DNA of 54,485 nt from assembly GCA_029780675.1 (NCBI GenBank), contig JAKOYE010000093.1, forward strand, positions 1 to 54,485, written 5' to 3'. The notes under the pieces were generated by a model. That model saw nothing but the letters and a program-made list of their open reading frames with translations. It was not told the DNA's origin and made no database searches. Both the position numbers and the translations under genes were made by a program. Shown piece after piece: positions 52,642 to 54,485 of the stretch. Within the stretch, counting starts at the first letter, position 1. Each line of letters begins with the position of its first letter. This DNA is from Actinomycetes bacterium. Lineage in GTDB: Bacteria > Actinomycetota > Actinomycetes > Mycobacteriales > Mycobacteriaceae.

Positions 52642-54345
52642 TCAGGCGTCCAAGCGGACGAACTGGCCCCGGCGGAACTGTTCCACGCATGCCGCGCGCC
52701 GCACCTTGCCGCTGGTGGTCGTCGGGATCGCCCCGTGCTCCACCAGCACGATGTCGGCGACCTGCAGGCCATGCGTCCGCGAGATCGCCGCGATCACCTC
52801 CTCTTTCACGCTGCCCAGTTCGCCGACCCGCTCCGGCCGGCGGAACTCGACGATGGTGACCAGGTCCTCGGTCTGGTCCCCGGACACGGCGATCGCCGCG
52901 ACCCGGCCGCGGGTGATCTGCTGCACCGTCGCCTCGATGTCCTCCGAGTAGTGGTTGCGGCCCCGGACGATCAGCATGTCCTTGATACGGCCCACGATGA
53001 ACAGCTCACCCTCGACGATGAACCCGCGGTCCCCGGTCCGTAACCAGCCGCTCTCGGGATACCCGCCGACCAGCGTCGCGCCGAAGGCCGAACCGGTCTG
53101 CTCGGGCTTGCGCCAGTACCCGGCGGAGACGTTCTCGCCGTGGGTCCAGATCTCGCCGACGGTCCCGTCCGGGCAGGGCCGGCAGGTGTCGGCATCGACG
53201 ATCCGCACCAGCGGCGAGACCGGCAGTCCGTACCGCAGCAGCGCGCTGCCACCGGGCTTGGGCACGGCTCTGCCCTGAGAAAGCTGGTCGGGGTCGAACT
53301 CGACGACCTGCGGCGCACGGCCGTTACTGCCGCTGGCCACGAAGACGGTCGCTTCGGCCAGACCGTAGGACGGCAACACCATCTCCGGCCGGAACCCCAC
53401 GGGGGCGAAGCGCTCGTTGAATCGGACCAGCGTCGACGGGTGGACGCGCTCGGCCCCGTTGATGATGCCGATCACGCCGCTGAGATCCAGGCCCGCCAGC
53501 TCGTCGTCGGTGGTGCGCCGAGCGGTTAGATCGAAGGCGAAGTTCGGGGCCGCGGAGAAGGACTTCGGATGACGAGCCAACGCCTGCACCCACCGCGCCG
53601 GACGCGAGAGGAAGGCCAGCGGGCTCAGCAGGTCCGCGCCGCACCCGTCGAGGATGGGCGCCGCGATTCCGAGCATCAGGCCCATATCGTGGTAGAACGG
53701 CAGCCACGAGACCAGCTTGCCCCCAGGTGGCAGCGTTCCGCCGTGGTTGACGAGGTAGTCCGGCATCAGTTGCTCGAAATTCGCCACGAGGTTGCGGTGC
53801 GAGATCATCACCCCGGCCGGAAGTCGCGTCGACCCCGAGGTGTACTGCAGGTAGGCGATGTCCGGTCCGTCGGGTACTTCGGGACTGATCGTGGGACTGG
53901 TGTCGAGGTCGAGGTTGTCCACTGCGATCACGGCGACCACCGCGGCGCCGTCGTCGACATGCTGAGCGGCGATGTCGAACACCCCACTGGTGGTCAGCAC
54001 CACGGCGGGCGAGGTGTCGGTCACCACGGCTCTGAGTCGCTCGTCGTGGGAGCCCGGGACGGGAACGGCCAACGGGACGGCGATGAACCCGGCCTGCATG
54101 GCCCCCAGGAACGCCACGATGAAGGCCAGCCCCTGCGGTGCGACGATCAGCGCCCGGTCGCCCGGTGAACCGTGCTGGCCGACCTCGCGGGCCATGTTCA
54201 GTGTGCGCCGATACAGCTGTGACCAGGTCAGGCTTTCGGTGATGCCGTCCCAGTCCCGGTCGTAGTCGGTGAACGTGAAGGCGAGGTCATCCGGAGTCAG
54301 ACCAGCGCGTTCGCGCAGCACGGACAGAATCGAGACGTTCGGCAT
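52642..54345 (-). CDS. fadD23: fatty acyl-AMP ligase FadD23-type, 567 aa
   Basis: Activates a fatty acid as acyl-AMP and loads it on Pks. Motifs: LQYTSGSTRLPAGVMISHRN (P-loop), WLPFYHDMGLMLG, MVLPSYGLAEATVFVASGS, GYPESGWLRTGDRGFIVEGELFIVGRIKDMLIVRGRN and the catalytic Lys in TTTSGKVRRAACVEQF. These are the FAAL-type forms of the ANL motifs (YGLAEAT, GRIKD). The start is ATG 54345. It heads a two-gene unit with the Gap-like gene and is convergent with papA3-mmpL10-PE. It fits FadD23 of the SL-1/TPP loci. Confidence 0.92.
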   Translation of the reverse strand: MPNVSILSVLRERAGLTPDDLAFTFTDYDRDWDGITESLTWSQLYRRTLNMAREVGQHGSPGDRALIVAPQGLAFIVAFLGAMQAGFIAVPLAVPVPGSHDERLRAVVTDTSPAVVLTTSGVFDIAAQHVDDGAAVVAVIAVDNLDLDTSPTISPEVPDGPDIAYLQYTSGSTRLPAGVMISHRNLVANFEQLMPDYLVNHGGTLPPGGKLVSWLPFYHDMGLMLGIAAPILDGCGADLLSPLAFLSRPARWVQALARHPKSFSAAPNFAFDLTARRTTDDELAGLDLSGVIGIINGAERVHPSTLVRFNERFAPVGFRPEMVLPSYGLAEATVFVASGSNGRAPQVVEFDPDQLSQGRAVPKPGGSALLRYGLPVSPLVRIVDADTCRPCPDGTVGEIWTHGENVSAGYWRKPEQTGSAFGATLVGGYPESGWLRTGDRGFIVEGELFIVGRIKDMLIVRGRNHYSEDIEATVQQITRGRVAAIAVSGDQTEDLVTIVEFRRPERVGELGSVKEEVIAAISRTHGLQVADIVLVEHGAIPTTTSGKVRRAACVEQFRRGQFVRLDA

Positions 54346-54423
54346 GGCGTCAGGCTACTCAACCCGGGGTGGGCCGGACGCTGTGGTGTGCGGCATCGGG
54401 AGGGGTGTGAAGATAGGGGTGCC
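54346..54423. promoter_or_regulatory. divergent region fadD23 / flavin-reductase-like gene
   Basis: 78 bp between two divergent starts. No palindrome was recognised. Confidence 0.4.
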
Positions 54424-54485
54424 ATGACTGGTCCCGACCTGAGCCCGGCCGCGTTGCGGGAGGCGTTCGGCCACGTTCCCTCCGG
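54424..54485 (+). CDS. flavin-reductase-like oxidoreductase, 3' part outside window
   Basis: ATG 54424 opens MTGPDLSPAALREAFGHVPS, which then runs off the window end. LREAFGHxPSG is the usual beginning of flavin reductase (FMN-binding split-barrel) proteins, and the M. tuberculosis gene next to fadE5, Rv0245, is of this type. If so, the TPP genes sit exactly between the fadE5 and Rv0245 counterparts. Only about 20 residues are visible, so the call rests on this motif and the gene order. Confidence 0.6.
   Translation, partial: MTGPDLSPAALREAFGHVPS

Overview
The window is high-GC actinobacterial DNA. Gene content and order identify a Mycobacterium (probably a rapid-growing, Mycolicibacterium-type species). 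From about 10.8 kb onward it follows the M. tuberculosis Rv0223c-Rv0244c block: aldehyde dehydrogenase, methyltransferase, glycosyltransferase, two membrane proteins, acyltransferase, php, aftD, Rv0236A, lpqI, a TetR gene, htdX, fabG4, fadA2 and fadE5. All homology statements come from recognising families by eye; no search was run.

Layout. (1) 1-4.96 kb: the 3' part of a 13E12-type HNH endonuclease gene, a pair of acyl-CoA dehydrogenases, a LipW-type esterase, and divergently EchA1. (2) 4.98-10.1 kb: a leftward lipid unit (49-aa protein, TetR, double-hotdog thioesterase, two acyl-CoA dehydrogenases, then a SET-domain protein) facing a MaoC-type dehydratase. The shared promoter region holds two copies of the palindrome TATGRT-N4-AYCATA, which probably is the operator of the local TetR. 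(3) 10.1-10.8 kb: a VapBC-type toxin-antitoxin pair behind a duplicated operator-like repeat. (4) 10.8-26.1 kb: the cell-envelope block. The Rv0225-like glycosyltransferase is split by one in-frame amber codon. A DUF2613-aftD-php-fadD series reads leftward with spacings of 16, 9 and -1 bp. (5) 26.1-34.8 kb: lpqI, a TetR gene, and the fatty-acid set htdX/fabG4/fadA2/fadE5. Related 16-bp palindromes lie in front of fabG4/fadA2 and of fadE5.

(6) 35.0-54.3 kb: a complete trehalose polyphleate (TPP)-type glycolipid locus lies between fadE5 and the start of a flavin-reductase-like gene. It has a bimodular 3658-aa polyketide synthase (KS-AT-KR-ACP-KS-AT-DH-ER-KR-ACP), a PapA acyltransferase, an MmpL transporter, a secreted PE-PPE-type serine hydrolase, a Gap/Sap-like six-helix membrane protein and a FadD23-type fatty acyl-AMP ligase. 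The expected logic is that FadD23 activates a fatty acid and Pks extends it with malonate into a phleic-type polyunsaturated chain. PapA3 then acylates trehalose, MmpL10 (perhaps helped by the Gap-like protein) exports the product, and the secreted PE enzyme completes acylation outside the cell.

The most notable features are the amber codon in the glycosyltransferase gene and the single DH shared by two PKS modules. Two others are a chain of three 6-codon mini-ORFs, each overlapping the next by ATGA, between mmpL10 and PE, and the two-site TetR operator arrangement. Short tandem duplications of 11-28 bp also occur repeatedly at gene edges across the window.
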